From NCBI GenBank assembly GCA_934140285.1, contig CAKPBI010000007.1:1-64000 (forward strand): a DNA stretch of 64,000 nt, read 5' to 3'. How positions within the stretch are numbered: position 1 is the stretch's first letter; each line of letters starts with the position of its first letter. Source of the DNA: an uncultured Bacilli bacterium (GTDB lineage: Bacteria; Bacillota_I; Bacilli_A; ML615J-28; CAG-313). The notes beneath the pieces were generated by a model, which was not told the DNA's origin, did no database searches, and was given only the letters and a program-made list of their open reading frames with translations. Position numbers and translations under genes: made by a program. This document shows, one piece after another, positions 17,464 to 27,006 of the stretch.

Positions 17464-17910
17464 CTACTTAACTTCTAATGGGAACTTCTCAGGCTTTTGA
17501 GCTTGTTGTTTGTGTTCTGGACCAACATAAACAAATAGACGACGATACATATCATCACCAATTACGCCTTTTGGAAGCATTCCTCTAACTGCTAATTCAA
17601 CAACTTTTTGAGGTTGTTTTTCAAACATTTCTTTTGCGGTACGAGTTTTTAGACCACCTGCATATTGAGAGTGGCGATAATACTTCTTACCTTCTAATTT
17701 GTTACCAGTTAATAATACTTTTTCAGCATTGATAACTACTACATAGTCACCACCATCGATATGAGGTGTGAATGTAGGTTTGTGTTTTCCTTTTAGTACT
17801 GTAGCGACAGCAACACTTAAACGACCTAATACTAGGTTTTCAGCATCGATCACATACCATTTACGATTTTCTCTTGCGTTTTCCGCAGTTTGCATATAAG
17901 TTGTACGCAT
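17464..17910 (-). CDS. rplM: 50S ribosomal protein L13
   Basis: A 148-residue early-assembly protein of the large subunit. Diagnostic are RKWYVIDAENLVLGRLSVAVATVLKGKHKP (about residues 16-45), GDYVVVINAEKV, and VRGMLPKGVIGDDMYRRLFVYVGPEHKQQAQKPE near the C-terminus. First gene of the rplM-rpsI unit, with a consensus promoter and an L13-type leader. Confidence 0.98.
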   Translation of the reverse strand: MRTTYMQTAENARENRKWYVIDAENLVLGRLSVAVATVLKGKHKPTFTPHIDGGDYVVVINAEKVLLTGNKLEGKKYYRHSQYAGGLKTRTAKEMFEKQPQKVVELAVRGMLPKGVIGDDMYRRLFVYVGPEHKQQAQKPEKFPLEVK

Positions 17911-17924
17911 AATTTTTCCTCCTA

Positions 17925-17985
17925 ATAATAGCTTTTTTGCTTTTGAGGGCTTGTGTTTGTGGGTGCCTTACGGCAATAAATGTAT
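17925..17985 (-). promoter_or_regulatory. L13 leader (ribosomal protein autoregulatory RNA)
   Basis: On the minus strand the leader of about 75 bases reads ATTGCCGTAAGGCACCCAC followed by CAAGCCCTCAAAAGC, then the rplM ribosome-binding site. GCC and GGC around GTAA form the small hairpin typical of the L13 leader of low-GC Gram-positive bacteria. The family is described from conservation; regulation here is inference. Confidence 0.75.
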
Positions 17986-17992
17986 CGTATGT

Positions 17993-18021
17993 ATTATACA
18001 CTAATTGAACATTTTTGTCAA
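17993..18021 (-). promoter_or_regulatory. rplM promoter
   Basis: TTGACA (18016-18021), 17-base spacer, TATAAT (17993-17998) on the minus strand; full consensus. Confidence 0.92.
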
Positions 18022-18099
18022 ATATATTACGACTAAATTTACCTATTTTTAGTTGCCTTGACTTTTAGATAGTAACTATTTTGTGATTTTAACTTCTAA

Positions 18100-18133
18100 A
18101 AGAAAAAAAGAGAAAGCACGAATGTACTTCTCT
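18100..18133 (-). terminator. terminator of the YitT-family gene
   Basis: AGAGAAAGCAC (18109-18119) and GTACTTCTCT (18124-18133) pair with one bulged base around GAAT, followed on the minus strand by a T-run of seven. It lies 15 bases after the stop of the YitT gene. Confidence 0.8.
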
Positions 18134-18147
18134 TCATATCATTTTTA

Positions 18148-19209
18148 TTAAATAATTGTTTTTTGAATATATTTTCCACTAATAATCTTTACTTTTGTTG
18201 ATACAACAAATGCTGTAGGATCAAGTGTTGTAATAATTCTTAAATAGTCATGGACTTCATAAGCTGAAATATACATTTCAAGAACTTTTTTATTTACAAG
18301 TGTATAACCACCAACCGCATCAAAAATAGTAATACCATGATGGAATTCTTTGATTAAAGCTTGTCTGATTTCTTCACCCTTAGAAGTGATTACTTCAAGA
18401 CGTGTAATCTTGTAACTATTGTACAGTAAATCAATAATTTTTAGAGAAACATATAATCTAATTAAGGTATAGATTACTCTTTCTACACTGAAGATTGAAG
18501 ATGTTATAATAATTAATACATCAATAATTGATTGATATTTAGTAAATGAAGCATGCTTCTTCATTTGTAAATAATTTGACACTACATCAATACCACCCGT
18601 AGATCCACCTGCTTTTAAACAAAGGGAACTACCAAATCCAGTGATACCACCACCAATGATAGCAAGGATAATTTTATCACCAGTTTCAATGCTTTCTTTA
18701 AACATTTTAACTTTTTCTAAATCTTTTATAAAAATATTTAATTGACCACTCTTGATAGCTTCAACCATGCCAAGTTCATCGTCGTTTAATAAAGAAACAA
18801 ATGGCGACATTGTAAAGTTGGTAAGTAAAGTAGTAAATAGTGTTTGGACAACAATTGATACAACCGTTAAAATCGCAAATCTTTTACTTACACCACGCCA
18901 ACTCCATACAATTAGTGGAACATTTATTACACCAATCAAAAGACCTAAAATACTTTCTAAGCTTTTACCACCCCATAGAGTAGGTAACTTTATGATAATT
19001 TGAGAAACTCCGGTAACTCCGCTTGAAAAGAAATCACCAATTTGAAGTACCCAAACTACACCTATTGAATATAATATAGAACCAAGGACAACAAGAACAT
19101 ATGATTTAATTGTTCTTTTTAATAGCATATTTTTTATAAATTTATCATTTTCTAATTGTGCTGCTTGTGCAACTTGTGTAGAAACAGGATTTGTTGAATC
19201 ACTATTCAT
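18148..19209 (-). CDS. YitT family membrane protein
   Basis: A 353-residue membrane protein of the YitT/DUF161 family with the C-terminal DUF2179 domain. About five to six hydrophobic segments lie between residues 36 and 245. GLKAGGSTGGIDV-type sequence (here CLKAGGSTGGIDVVSNYL near residues 199-216) is the family signature. The soluble C-terminus has GITIFDAVGGYTLVNKKVLEMYISAYEVHDYLRIITTLDPTAFV, matching DUF2179. The region of about 55 residues around 135-185 is longer than in Bacillus homologues. Function in the family is unknown, possibly small-molecule transport. Confidence 0.85.
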   Translation of the reverse strand: MNSDSTNPVSTQVAQAAQLENDKFIKNMLLKRTIKSYVLVVLGSILYSIGVVWVLQIGDFFSSGVTGVSQIIIKLPTLWGGKSLESILGLLIGVINVPLIVWSWRGVSKRFAILTVVSIVVQTLFTTLLTNFTMSPFVSLLNDDELGMVEAIKSGQLNIFIKDLEKVKMFKESIETGDKIILAIIGGGITGFGSSLCLKAGGSTGGIDVVSNYLQMKKHASFTKYQSIIDVLIIITSSIFSVERVIYTLIRLYVSLKIIDLLYNSYKITRLEVITSKGEEIRQALIKEFHHGITIFDAVGGYTLVNKKVLEMYISAYEVHDYLRIITTLDPTAFVVSTKVKIISGKYIQKTII

Positions 19210-19252
19210 ATATTCCTCCGAATTTTTCTAAATCATCAAAATTGTATCATTA

Positions 19253-19281
19253 ATTATATCTTATCCAGCAAATAATTACAA
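19253..19281 (-). promoter_or_regulatory. promoter of the YitT-family gene
   Basis: TTGTAA (19276-19281), 17-base spacer, TATAAT (19253-19258) on the minus strand. No convincing terminator lies between metG and this promoter, so read-through from metG is possible. Confidence 0.7.
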
Positions 19282-19306
19282 GTTAGTTAGTAATAATAAT
19301 TTTCTT

Positions 19307-21229
19307 TTACTTAATGATTGAACCAGATGGAATATTCTTTACTTCAAGTAGTTCTAGTGAATCATTGTTTGATGCACAAAGAAGCATTCCAAATGACTCA
19401 ACGCCACGTATTTTTACTGGTTTTAGATTAGTTACTACAACAACTTTTTTGCCGACTAATGTTTCTGGATCATAGTATTTAGCAATACCTGAAACAATTT
19501 GTCTAACTTCATTTCCGATTTTTACTTGAGAAACTAGAAGTTTATCTGCATTTTCATGACGCTTAGATGCGATAATTTCGCCTACTTTTAGGGATACTTT
19601 AGCAAAATCATCTATAGTTATCTCTGCGATTTTTTCCTCTTTAACTTCTGGTTTTACTTCTTCTTTCTTTTCATATTTTGGAAGTTCAACTTTTGGATCA
19701 AGACGTTTAAATATCGGTTCAATCTTATTTACCTTGATTCCTTTATAATCTTTTCCAAATGATACATTCAAAATATCTAGTTTTTCATCATCAATGCCAA
19801 GAGCATGAAGAATCTTTGGAGTAGTTTCAACTAAGCATGGAGAAACAAGAATTGTAACAATACGAATAGCTTCAACTAAATGATACATTACGTTCGCAAG
19901 TTTTGGCATATCTTCTTCATTTTTACTTAGCGACCATGGCATTGTTTCATCAATATATTTATTAGCTCTTCTTACAATATTCCAAATAACTTCAAGAGCA
20001 TTTTGTAATTCAAATTTATCCATTTGAACTTTATATTCAGCAATTGATTCATTAATTACTTTTTCAAAGTCTTCATCATAAACTGATTTAGTAGTCATCA
20101 TTGATGGAATGGTGCCTCCAAAATACTTATCAACCATCGCAATAGTTCTACTTACAAGGTTACCTAAATCATTTGCGAGATCATTATTAAATCTTTCAAT
20201 AAATCTTTCATAACTAAATAAGCCATCATTACCAAGTGGTAATTCTTTAGTTAAATAATAACGTAATGAATCAACACCATAAGCATTAACGATATCCATT
20301 GGGTATACCACACCACCACGAGATTTTGACATTTTACCATCACGATTTAAAATCCAACCATGGACATACAAACGATAATTAATTGGAACATTTAAAGCCA
20401 TTAAAAGAATTGGCCAATAAATTGCATGGAATCTTAAAATATCTTTTCCTACAACTTGGTAAATATTTTGGTTATTAAGCCAGAATTTTTGGTAAAGCTC
20501 ATCATTTTCTTGCATATAGCCAAGAGCTGTTAGATAATTTGCGAGAGCATCTATCCATACATATACAACATGTTTTGGATTAGATTTTACATGGATACCC
20601 CAAGTAAAAGAAGTACGGCTTACACATAAGTCTTCAAGTCCTGCTTCAATAAAGGAGATTACTTCATTACGGCGAGATTCCGGATTAATAAAATCAGGAT
20701 GTGATTTAATAAATTCTAAAAGAGGCTTTTCATATTTCTTAAGATTTAAGAAATAGCAGTCTTCAGCCATTAGTTTAGTTGGTTTCCCACAGTCTGGGCA
20801 AGTATCGTTTTCTCCAAGTTGACTTTTTGGAAAGTATGCTTCACATGACATACAGTAGTTTCCTGTATATGAACCAAGATAAATATCGTTAGAAGCAAGT
20901 AGCTTTTCAAATATCTTGCTAACTGTTTCTTCATGATTTTTATCTGTAGTACGAATAAAATAATCATTAGTTATTCTTAAGTTTTTCCAAAGTTCTTTTG
21001 TTTGTTTTGCGATATTATCAACAAATTCTTGTGGAGAAATTCCCGCTTTACTTGCGGCATCAGCGATCTTAAGTCCGTGTTCATCCATACCTGTTAAAAA
21101 GAAAGTATCACGACTCATACTTCTTGAATAACGAGCAAATGTATCACAAGCAACTGTAGTATAGCTATTACCAATATGAACAGATCCACTTGAATAATAT
21201 ATTGGAGTTGTAATATAACATTTTGACAT
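19307..21229 (-). CDS. metG: methionine-tRNA ligase
   Basis: A class I synthetase of 640 residues. HIGN is at residues 18-21, the zinc cluster CMSC...CPDCGKP near 127-147, KMSKS (GKMSKSRGG) near 297, and a C-terminal tRNA-binding domain of the EMAP/Arc1p type (DFAKVSLKVGEIIASKRHENADKLLVSQVKIG) from about 540 to the end, which dimerises the enzyme. The presence of this domain is usual for Bacilli. Its short leader has no T-box features. Confidence 0.97.
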   Translation of the reverse strand: MSKCYITTPIYYSSGSVHIGNSYTTVACDTFARYSRSMSRDTFFLTGMDEHGLKIADAASKAGISPQEFVDNIAKQTKELWKNLRITNDYFIRTTDKNHEETVSKIFEKLLASNDIYLGSYTGNYCMSCEAYFPKSQLGENDTCPDCGKPTKLMAEDCYFLNLKKYEKPLLEFIKSHPDFINPESRRNEVISFIEAGLEDLCVSRTSFTWGIHVKSNPKHVVYVWIDALANYLTALGYMQENDELYQKFWLNNQNIYQVVGKDILRFHAIYWPILLMALNVPINYRLYVHGWILNRDGKMSKSRGGVVYPMDIVNAYGVDSLRYYLTKELPLGNDGLFSYERFIERFNNDLANDLGNLVSRTIAMVDKYFGGTIPSMMTTKSVYDEDFEKVINESIAEYKVQMDKFELQNALEVIWNIVRRANKYIDETMPWSLSKNEEDMPKLANVMYHLVEAIRIVTILVSPCLVETTPKILHALGIDDEKLDILNVSFGKDYKGIKVNKIEPIFKRLDPKVELPKYEKKEEVKPEVKEEKIAEITIDDFAKVSLKVGEIIASKRHENADKLLVSQVKIGNEVRQIVSGIAKYYDPETLVGKKVVVVTNLKPVKIRGVESFGMLLCASNNDSLELLEVKNIPSGSIIK

Positions 21230-21269
21230 ATTTTCTACCTCTATCTTTATTTTATTACATAACTATTAC

Positions 21270-21298
21270 ATTATACCACATTCATAATTTTTGGTAAA
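21270..21298 (-). promoter_or_regulatory. metG promoter
   Basis: TTTACC (21293-21298), 17-base spacer, TATAAT (21270-21275) on the minus strand. The leader is about 35 bases, too short for a T-box. Confidence 0.75.
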
Positions 21299-21335
21299 GT
21301 AAAACAAACTAAGTTATTAAAACATTTTGTTAGAT

Positions 21336-21393
21336 AAAAAGGACTTACAATTTGTAAGTCCCACAATTTGTAAGTCCCACAATTTGTAAGTCC
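21336..21393 (-). terminator. terminator with tandemly repeated arm
   Basis: GGACTTACAA and TTGTAAGTCC (21341-21361) form a stem of 10 bp followed on the minus strand by TTTTTA. The 3'-arm half is then repeated: a 16-base unit CACAATTTGTAAGTCC occurs at 21362-21377 and again at 21378-21393. On the transcript three alternative 5' arms precede one 3' arm. It terminates the surface-protein gene at 21411. Confidence 0.85.
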
Positions 21394-21410
21394 AATTTAT
21401 GAAAAGTTGC

Positions 21411-23378
21411 TTATCTTAGTTTTTTCCTTTTATGCCATTTAAATAACTTAATGATGATAATAGTTAAAATTATAGCCATTAAGATACATACGATAATAAT
21501 TACCTCCAAATAGTTGTTCGCATAACATTCTAAGTCATCACCACAGCCAATAAAGTTGTTTTCAATTATTCGAAATTTTACTACTTCTTGACTTGAGTTA
21601 CCTGCCTCATCGGTTGCGATAATCTTAAATTCATATTCTCCGGGGTCAGTTACCTTTGTTCCCACATACTTTTTCTCATTAAGCCATACACTATAAGTTA
21701 AGCCTTCTTTGAAATTATCAATTACTTCATATTCTATTTTCTCAAGTGATGTGTATTTTGAGTTTTCTTTGATATTTAGAATTTTGATTACTGGTAAAGT
21801 CGTATCATATACATTTAGTTTAATATGATACTCTTCCGTTTTATTTTGAGATTTATCAATGCCATAATAACTAAAGCTACTTTTTATTCCTCTTAAAGAT
21901 TGTTTTAACCAATCGTAATAAGCTTTTTCTTCATCATTAATATAATATTTAATAATTACTTGAGGGCTTTTATCAATATTATCACTTATTGAAATTAAAC
22001 TACTTATCTTTATATTTGTTAAATCAACATCATTAACATCCATATCTTGAATGATTGTAACAATAGGAGGGGTTGTATCGACTATATGAAGTTTACATAT
22101 ATAGATTTTAGTTTTATTTTCTTTTTTATCTACTCCATAGTATTTGATTATTACATCTAATCCTTCTCTTATCGCATCGTTATAATCAACTTCATTATTC
22201 TCATAATACGCTTTATATAATAAGGAAGGACTACTATCATAATTATCTTTTACTTTAATTAATGACTCAAAAACAAAATTTTCAATATCGGTATCAATTA
22301 TTTCATAATAGGTTATCTCATTAATAGTAGGTGGTTCAACATCAATAACTTCTAATTTAATTTTAAATTTTTCACTATTGTTATTTGATGAATCAATTGC
22401 TTGAATAATTATTTCCCCATTTAAGTTATTCTCTAAATATTTAAGGAAATTAACAAAACTTCCTAGATTGTTATTTTCAACATCATAATACTCGATAATG
22501 ATACTTGGAGTTAAATCATAGTTATCGGTAACTTTAAAAGCTTCATTTATATTTAAAGTATTAAGTTTATCGGATTCAATTTTTATTTCCTTATTACCTG
22601 TTATTATTGGGGCCTCATCATCAATTACTTCAATTGGTTTAGATAAAAAGATATAATCACCATTAGTCTTGTCATAGATTACAACATTAATTACTTTCGT
22701 TCCAATACTTTTAATATCAACATCAGAGTTATATATCGCCTCATATTCGCTTGATATTCTATTATCTACCATTATGTCAGTAAAGTAATCAGGCATGGCT
22801 GATCCTACCTTTATGATGTATTTTTCTTTATCCCAATTTATCTTTATTTTTTCACTATATATTATTTTTGTTGATATTTCTTGATTAAAGATATCATATA
22901 AAGTGACATTAATCCCTGTGGATAATTCTTCAAAGCTTCCTTCTTTAAAATATTCATAAATATTAGCTATTCTTTCTTTAGTTTCAAAATAAAACTCACC
23001 AATATTATTTTTTAAACCTGCATAATAACCAGATTCTAAACTTTTCTTGATTAAATGAAATCTTAAGTAACCACCACTTACATATTCATTTAATAAGGTT
23101 TCTTCATAAATGGAATTACTTAAAAGTTGACCATATGCATTGTTTTTAAGTATTGGTTTGAGTTTTTTTTCATTGCATTTAATTACTACTCTTGTTTCAT
23201 TAAGATTAGTAAAGTTTTCCAAATTAATTGTTAATTTAACTTCCTCATTACATTCATAACTTACTTTATTAAATATTAGATGAATTTTTGTTTCACTTTC
23301 AGCTTTAACTACTTTAAATTTTAAGAATGTAAAACTAACTATTATTAAAAATATTATTTTAACGATCTTCCTTTTCAT
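21411..23378 (-). CDS. membrane-anchored surface protein with Ig-like repeats
   Basis: A 655-residue exported protein of unknown role. It has a signal peptide (residues 1-26, ending VKAES), an N-terminal domain of about 150 residues resembling a cohesin-type or Ig-like fold (IHLIFNKVSYECNEEVKLTINLENF), then about four repeats of roughly 90 residues, each starting with a D-x-x-x-P-x-I motif (DDEAPIIT, DVEPPTIN, DTTPPIVT, DTTLPVIK) and ending near a YYGVDK or AIDSS turn. A C-terminal membrane helix (about 624-645) is followed by basic residues KWHKRKKLR. There is no LPXTG motif. It is a likely adhesin or stalk protein; function is inferred from architecture only. Confidence 0.8.
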   Translation of the reverse strand: MKRKIVKIIFLIIVSFTFLKFKVVKAESETKIHLIFNKVSYECNEEVKLTINLENFTNLNETRVVIKCNEKKLKPILKNNAYGQLLSNSIYEETLLNEYVSGGYLRFHLIKKSLESGYYAGLKNNIGEFYFETKERIANIYEYFKEGSFEELSTGINVTLYDIFNQEISTKIIYSEKIKINWDKEKYIIKVGSAMPDYFTDIMVDNRISSEYEAIYNSDVDIKSIGTKVINVVIYDKTNGDYIFLSKPIEVIDDEAPIITGNKEIKIESDKLNTLNINEAFKVTDNYDLTPSIIIEYYDVENNNLGSFVNFLKYLENNLNGEIIIQAIDSSNNNSEKFKIKLEVIDVEPPTINEITYYEIIDTDIENFVFESLIKVKDNYDSSPSLLYKAYYENNEVDYNDAIREGLDVIIKYYGVDKKENKTKIYICKLHIVDTTPPIVTIIQDMDVNDVDLTNIKISSLISISDNIDKSPQVIIKYYINDEEKAYYDWLKQSLRGIKSSFSYYGIDKSQNKTEEYHIKLNVYDTTLPVIKILNIKENSKYTSLEKIEYEVIDNFKEGLTYSVWLNEKKYVGTKVTDPGEYEFKIIATDEAGNSSQEVVKFRIIENNFIGCGDDLECYANNYLEVIIIVCILMAIILTIIIIKLFKWHKRKKLR

Positions 23379-23401
23379 GTGCGTTCTCCTTAAGTTCTTT
23401 T

Positions 23402-23407
23402 ATTATA
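23402..23407 (-). promoter_or_regulatory. -10 box of the surface-protein gene
   Basis: TATAAT on the minus strand, 25 bases before the start codon region; the -35 position holds only a poor CTTTTT-like match, so the promoter may be weak or activated. Confidence 0.5.
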
Positions 23408-23458
23408 CAATATTAAAATAAAGAAAAAGCACGAATTAAGTCTTATGTGTATTTTTTT

Positions 23459-23485
23459 ATAAAAAAAGGACTAAATTAATAGTCC
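23459..23485 (-). terminator. pfkA terminator
   Basis: GGACTA (23468-23473) and TAGTCC (23480-23485) pair around AATTAA, followed on the minus strand by a T-run of seven or more, eight bases after the pfkA stop. Confidence 0.82.
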
Positions 23486-23492
23486 ATTTTTC

Positions 23493-24476
23493 TTAAGATA
23501 ATCTTCTTATTAGTTTATCAATGTCTTTATACATTGTTTTCTTCATTTTTAAAGCTTCTTCAATAGGGGTTGCGACAACCTCATTATCAAATATACCCAT
23601 ACATTTTCCACCTTCACCTTGAACTAATTGTTCTACAGCTGCATCACCTAAACGGCTTGCGAGAATACGGTCATTAGATGTTGGGGAGCCACCTCTTTGG
23701 ATATGGCCAAGAATTGTTGCACGGGCATCATAGCCTGAAAATTCAGTTATTTTAGCAGCTAGATCATAAACATCAGCAACTTTTTCCGTAATGACAATTA
23801 TAATATGTCTACGATTTTCTTCTTTATACTTTTTACACATTTCAATGATACGTGGTAAGTCATAGCCTGTTTCAGATGTAATTACTAAATCAGCACCACC
23901 TGCAAGAGCGGTTGCAAAAGCAATATCACCACAATAACGTCCCATAACTTCAACAATTGAACATCTTTGATGAGAGTTACAAGTATCACGAAGTTTATCA
24001 ATTGCATCAAGAGCAGTATGAACAGCTGTATCAAAGCCAATTGTATATTGTGTAGATGCAATATCATTATCAATAGTACCAGGAAGACCAATACAGTTAA
24101 CACCCATTCTTGTAAGTTTTAAAGCACCACGATATGTGCCATCACCACCGATTGTAACGATTGCATCAAGACCAAATTTTTTAGCTTGTTCAATTCCGAT
24201 TTGAGCAACTTCATCTTGAGAAAATTCTTTTAAACGAGCAGAACCAAGAATTGTTCCACCACGATTAATAATATCAGTTACTGAATCACGAGTCATTTTA
24301 ACAATACGACCTTCTACTAATCCTAGGTATCCATCATAAATACCATATACTTCAAGGCCACGGCTTAGAGCACCACGAACAACAGCACGAATAGCTGCAT
24401 TCATTCCAGGAGCATCACCACCAGATGTTAAGATGCCAATTCTTTTTATTTCTTTTTTAGGACTTGTATTTTCCAT
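23493..24476 (-). CDS. pfkA: ATP-dependent 6-phosphofructokinase
   Basis: Catalyses the committed step of glycolysis, fructose-6-phosphate to fructose-1,6-bisphosphate. The 327-residue sequence has the ATP-binding GILTSGGDAPGMNAAIRA, GGDGTYRGA near residues 114-122, PGTIDNDIASTQYTIGFDTA with the catalytic TIDND motif near 136-140, and ILGHIQRGGSPTSNDR near 256-271. The GGDG form is that of ATP-dependent enzymes rather than PPi-dependent ones. It lies directly downstream of glgP, so released glucose phosphate feeds into it. Confidence 0.97.
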   Translation of the reverse strand: MENTSPKKEIKRIGILTSGGDAPGMNAAIRAVVRGALSRGLEVYGIYDGYLGLVEGRIVKMTRDSVTDIINRGGTILGSARLKEFSQDEVAQIGIEQAKKFGLDAIVTIGGDGTYRGALKLTRMGVNCIGLPGTIDNDIASTQYTIGFDTAVHTALDAIDKLRDTCNSHQRCSIVEVMGRYCGDIAFATALAGGADLVITSETGYDLPRIIEMCKKYKEENRRHIIIVITEKVADVYDLAAKITEFSGYDARATILGHIQRGGSPTSNDRILASRLGDAAVEQLVQGEGGKCMGIFDNEVVATPIEEALKMKKTMYKDIDKLIRRLS

Positions 24477-24517
24477 ATACTTTCCTCCTAATCCTTTTTT
24501 AAAAAAATTCCTTATCT

Positions 24518-24545
24518 ATTATACTAAATTTTTGGAAAAATTCAA
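24518..24545 (-). promoter_or_regulatory. pfkA promoter
   Basis: TTGAAT (24540-24545) and TATAAT (24518-24523) with a 16-base spacer on the minus strand, just after the end of glgP. pfkA can thus be expressed apart from the glycogen operon. Confidence 0.72.
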
Positions 24546-24557
24546 AATTATACGCTT

Positions 24558-26984
24558 TTATTTAATAGGTTTAATTTTCCAAATGCGTTCTGCATATTCT
24601 TTAATACTTCGGTCAGCAGCGAATCTTCCTGCCTCACTAATGTTTACAAGTGACATTTTATTAAATAATAATTTATTACTATATACTTCATCCATATGTA
24701 AATAGCAGTTCATATAACTTTCATAATCAGCTAAACACATGTATTGATCGGCTACCCCACTTGATGTAAGAAGATAGTCAACAATATTTTCAAATGACTT
24801 TCCTGCGAATCCTCTTTTTAGAGTTTCAATTATTTGTCTAATTTCTAAGTTATTATTGTAATAATATGTTGAGTTATAGCCTTGTTTCCAAAGTTCATCT
24901 ACTTCTTTAGTTGTCATACCAAAAATGAAGATATTATCATCACCTACAGCATCGCAAATCTCAACATTTGCACCATCCATGGTTCCCATAGTGATAGCAC
25001 CATTTATCATAAACTTCATGTTTCCGGTTCCACTAGCCTCTTTTCCTGCAAGGGAGATTTGTTCACTGATTTCGCTTGCTGGCATTAAATATTCAGCAAG
25101 AGTTACACAGTAGTTTTCCATAAATACCACATTTAGTTTTTGTTTAATTTCTGGATGCATATCAATATCTTTAGAAATAAAGTTAATTAATTCAATTATT
25201 TCTTTGGCACGATAATATCCCGATGCGGCTTTGGCTCCAAAAATGAAAGTTTGAGGAGTGATATCAAGATTGGGATTTTCTTTTATCTTATTGTATAAAT
25301 TGATAATCTTTAAGACATTCAACAATTGACGTTTGTATTCATGTAATCTCTTTACTTGAACATCAAAGCGTGTTGTTGGATCAATGATTATACCTTGTTT
25401 ACGGTATAACATATTTACAAAATCACATTTATTTAAATATTTTATTTTGCCAAGTTCTTCAAGAACTGATTCATTATCTTCATATTGACGGAAATTCTTA
25501 AGTAGACTAGCATCATGATACCATCCATCACCAATTGTTTCATTTAAAAGGTTAGATAGACGAGGATTTGATTGGTGCAACCATCTACGATGAGCAATAC
25601 CATTAGTTACATTAGTAAACTTCTCTGGAGTCATTTCATAAAAATCTCTAAAAATACTTCTTTTAATAATATCACTATGAAGAGCAGAAACTCCATTTAC
25701 AGAATGGCTAGCAATAACACTCATATTAGCCATTCTTATTCTTCCACCACCAATAATTGCCATACGATTAATTTTATTCCAATCATTAGGGTTTAATTTT
25801 TCGATTTCTATTACATAACGACGATTAATTTCACGAATTATGTTAATAATACGAGGAAGTGTTCTTGCGACTAAGTTTTCATCCCAGGTTTCTAGAGCTT
25901 CCACCAATACCGTATGATTAGTATAAGCTACAATTTTGGTAACAATATCCCAAGATTCATCCCATCCAAGTCCATGTTCATCCATTAAAAGACGCATAAG
26001 TTCCGGAATACATAAGGCAGGGTGTGTATCATTAATATGAATTGCTACATGCTCAGGTAGTGTATGTAAGTCACCATATGCTTTAATATGATCATTGATT
26101 ATATTTTGCATTGAAGCACAAACTAAAAAGTATTGTTGCTTTAATCTTAAGGTTTTACCCTCATAATGATCGTCAGATGGATAAAGGACTTTAGATATTA
26201 GTTCTGCTTTCGCATTTTCTTCCATCGCTGTAAAGTAATCACCTTGAGAAAATGACTTCATATCAAATTCTGTCGCATTTCTTGCACGCCATAAACGAAG
26301 GGTACTTACACCATCACTATCGCCACCAGATATCAAAAGGTCATAAGGCATTGCTTCTACTACTTTATCATTGTGGTATTCAACTTTCATTTTACCATCA
26401 ACGTAGTTTTCACTAACCCATCCACCAAAATGTACCTTTAATGAACGGTCACTCCTTGGTATTAACCATACCTCACCACCTGGTAGCCATACATCTGGCA
26501 TTTCAGTTTGCCATCCATTTACTATTTTTTGTTTAAATAATCCATATTCATAGCGAATTGAAAATCCTGTAGCTGGATAATTTAAAGATGCTAAGGAATC
26601 CATAAAGCATGCCGCAAGACGACCTAGTCCACCATTACCAAGACCAGCATCAGTTTCTTGTTCATACACATCATCTAACTCGATACCATATTCATTTAAT
26701 ACTTCTTTATATTGTTCTACAATTCCAAGATTATAAAGATTGGTTTTTAAACTACGTCCTACTAAAAACTCCATACATAAGTAATATATGCGTTTTGCTT
26801 TTTGTTCCTTTGCTTTTTCCTTAAATCGTTTCTTCTTTTCAAGTAAAATATCAAGAACTGTCATACTAACAGCTTTATATACTTGATCTATGTTAGCATC
26901 TTGAAGAGAAACACCAAAATACGCAGATACTTTCGCTTCAAGATTTTTCTTCACGCTTTGCGTGTCAGCTACACTTTTTGTCAT
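24558..26984 (-). CDS. glgP: glycogen phosphorylase
   Basis: Releases glucose-1-phosphate from glycogen ends by phosphorolysis; 808 residues, usual for the family. DAGLGNGGLGRLAACFMDSLA near residues 95-115 and the pyridoxal-phosphate region EASGTGNMKFMINGAITMGTMDGANVEI near 650-677 are diagnostic, with the PLP lysine in GNMKF. It is the last gene of the glg operon, 22 bases after glgA. Together with the synthesis genes it makes a complete storage cycle. Confidence 0.97.
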   Translation of the reverse strand: MTKSVADTQSVKKNLEAKVSAYFGVSLQDANIDQVYKAVSMTVLDILLEKKKRFKEKAKEQKAKRIYYLCMEFLVGRSLKTNLYNLGIVEQYKEVLNEYGIELDDVYEQETDAGLGNGGLGRLAACFMDSLASLNYPATGFSIRYEYGLFKQKIVNGWQTEMPDVWLPGGEVWLIPRSDRSLKVHFGGWVSENYVDGKMKVEYHNDKVVEAMPYDLLISGGDSDGVSTLRLWRARNATEFDMKSFSQGDYFTAMEENAKAELISKVLYPSDDHYEGKTLRLKQQYFLVCASMQNIINDHIKAYGDLHTLPEHVAIHINDTHPALCIPELMRLLMDEHGLGWDESWDIVTKIVAYTNHTVLVEALETWDENLVARTLPRIINIIREINRRYVIEIEKLNPNDWNKINRMAIIGGGRIRMANMSVIASHSVNGVSALHSDIIKRSIFRDFYEMTPEKFTNVTNGIAHRRWLHQSNPRLSNLLNETIGDGWYHDASLLKNFRQYEDNESVLEELGKIKYLNKCDFVNMLYRKQGIIIDPTTRFDVQVKRLHEYKRQLLNVLKIINLYNKIKENPNLDITPQTFIFGAKAASGYYRAKEIIELINFISKDIDMHPEIKQKLNVVFMENYCVTLAEYLMPASEISEQISLAGKEASGTGNMKFMINGAITMGTMDGANVEICDAVGDDNIFIFGMTTKEVDELWKQGYNSTYYYNNNLEIRQIIETLKRGFAGKSFENIVDYLLTSSGVADQYMCLADYESYMNCYLHMDEVYSNKLLFNKMSLVNISEAGRFAADRSIKEYAERIWKIKPIK

Positions 26985-27006
26985 ATTTAAACCTCACATA
27001 TATAAT

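Noticed and set aside
21230..21340. T-box or SAM riboswitch upstream of metG
   Set aside because: The promoter lies 40 bases from the start codon, leaving no room for such an element, and no T-box core is seen.
21341..21393. Tandem 16-base repeats considered as a CRISPR-like or minisatellite array
   Set aside because: Units are contiguous without spacers, only two and a half copies exist, and they coincide with the terminator stem of the neighbouring gene.
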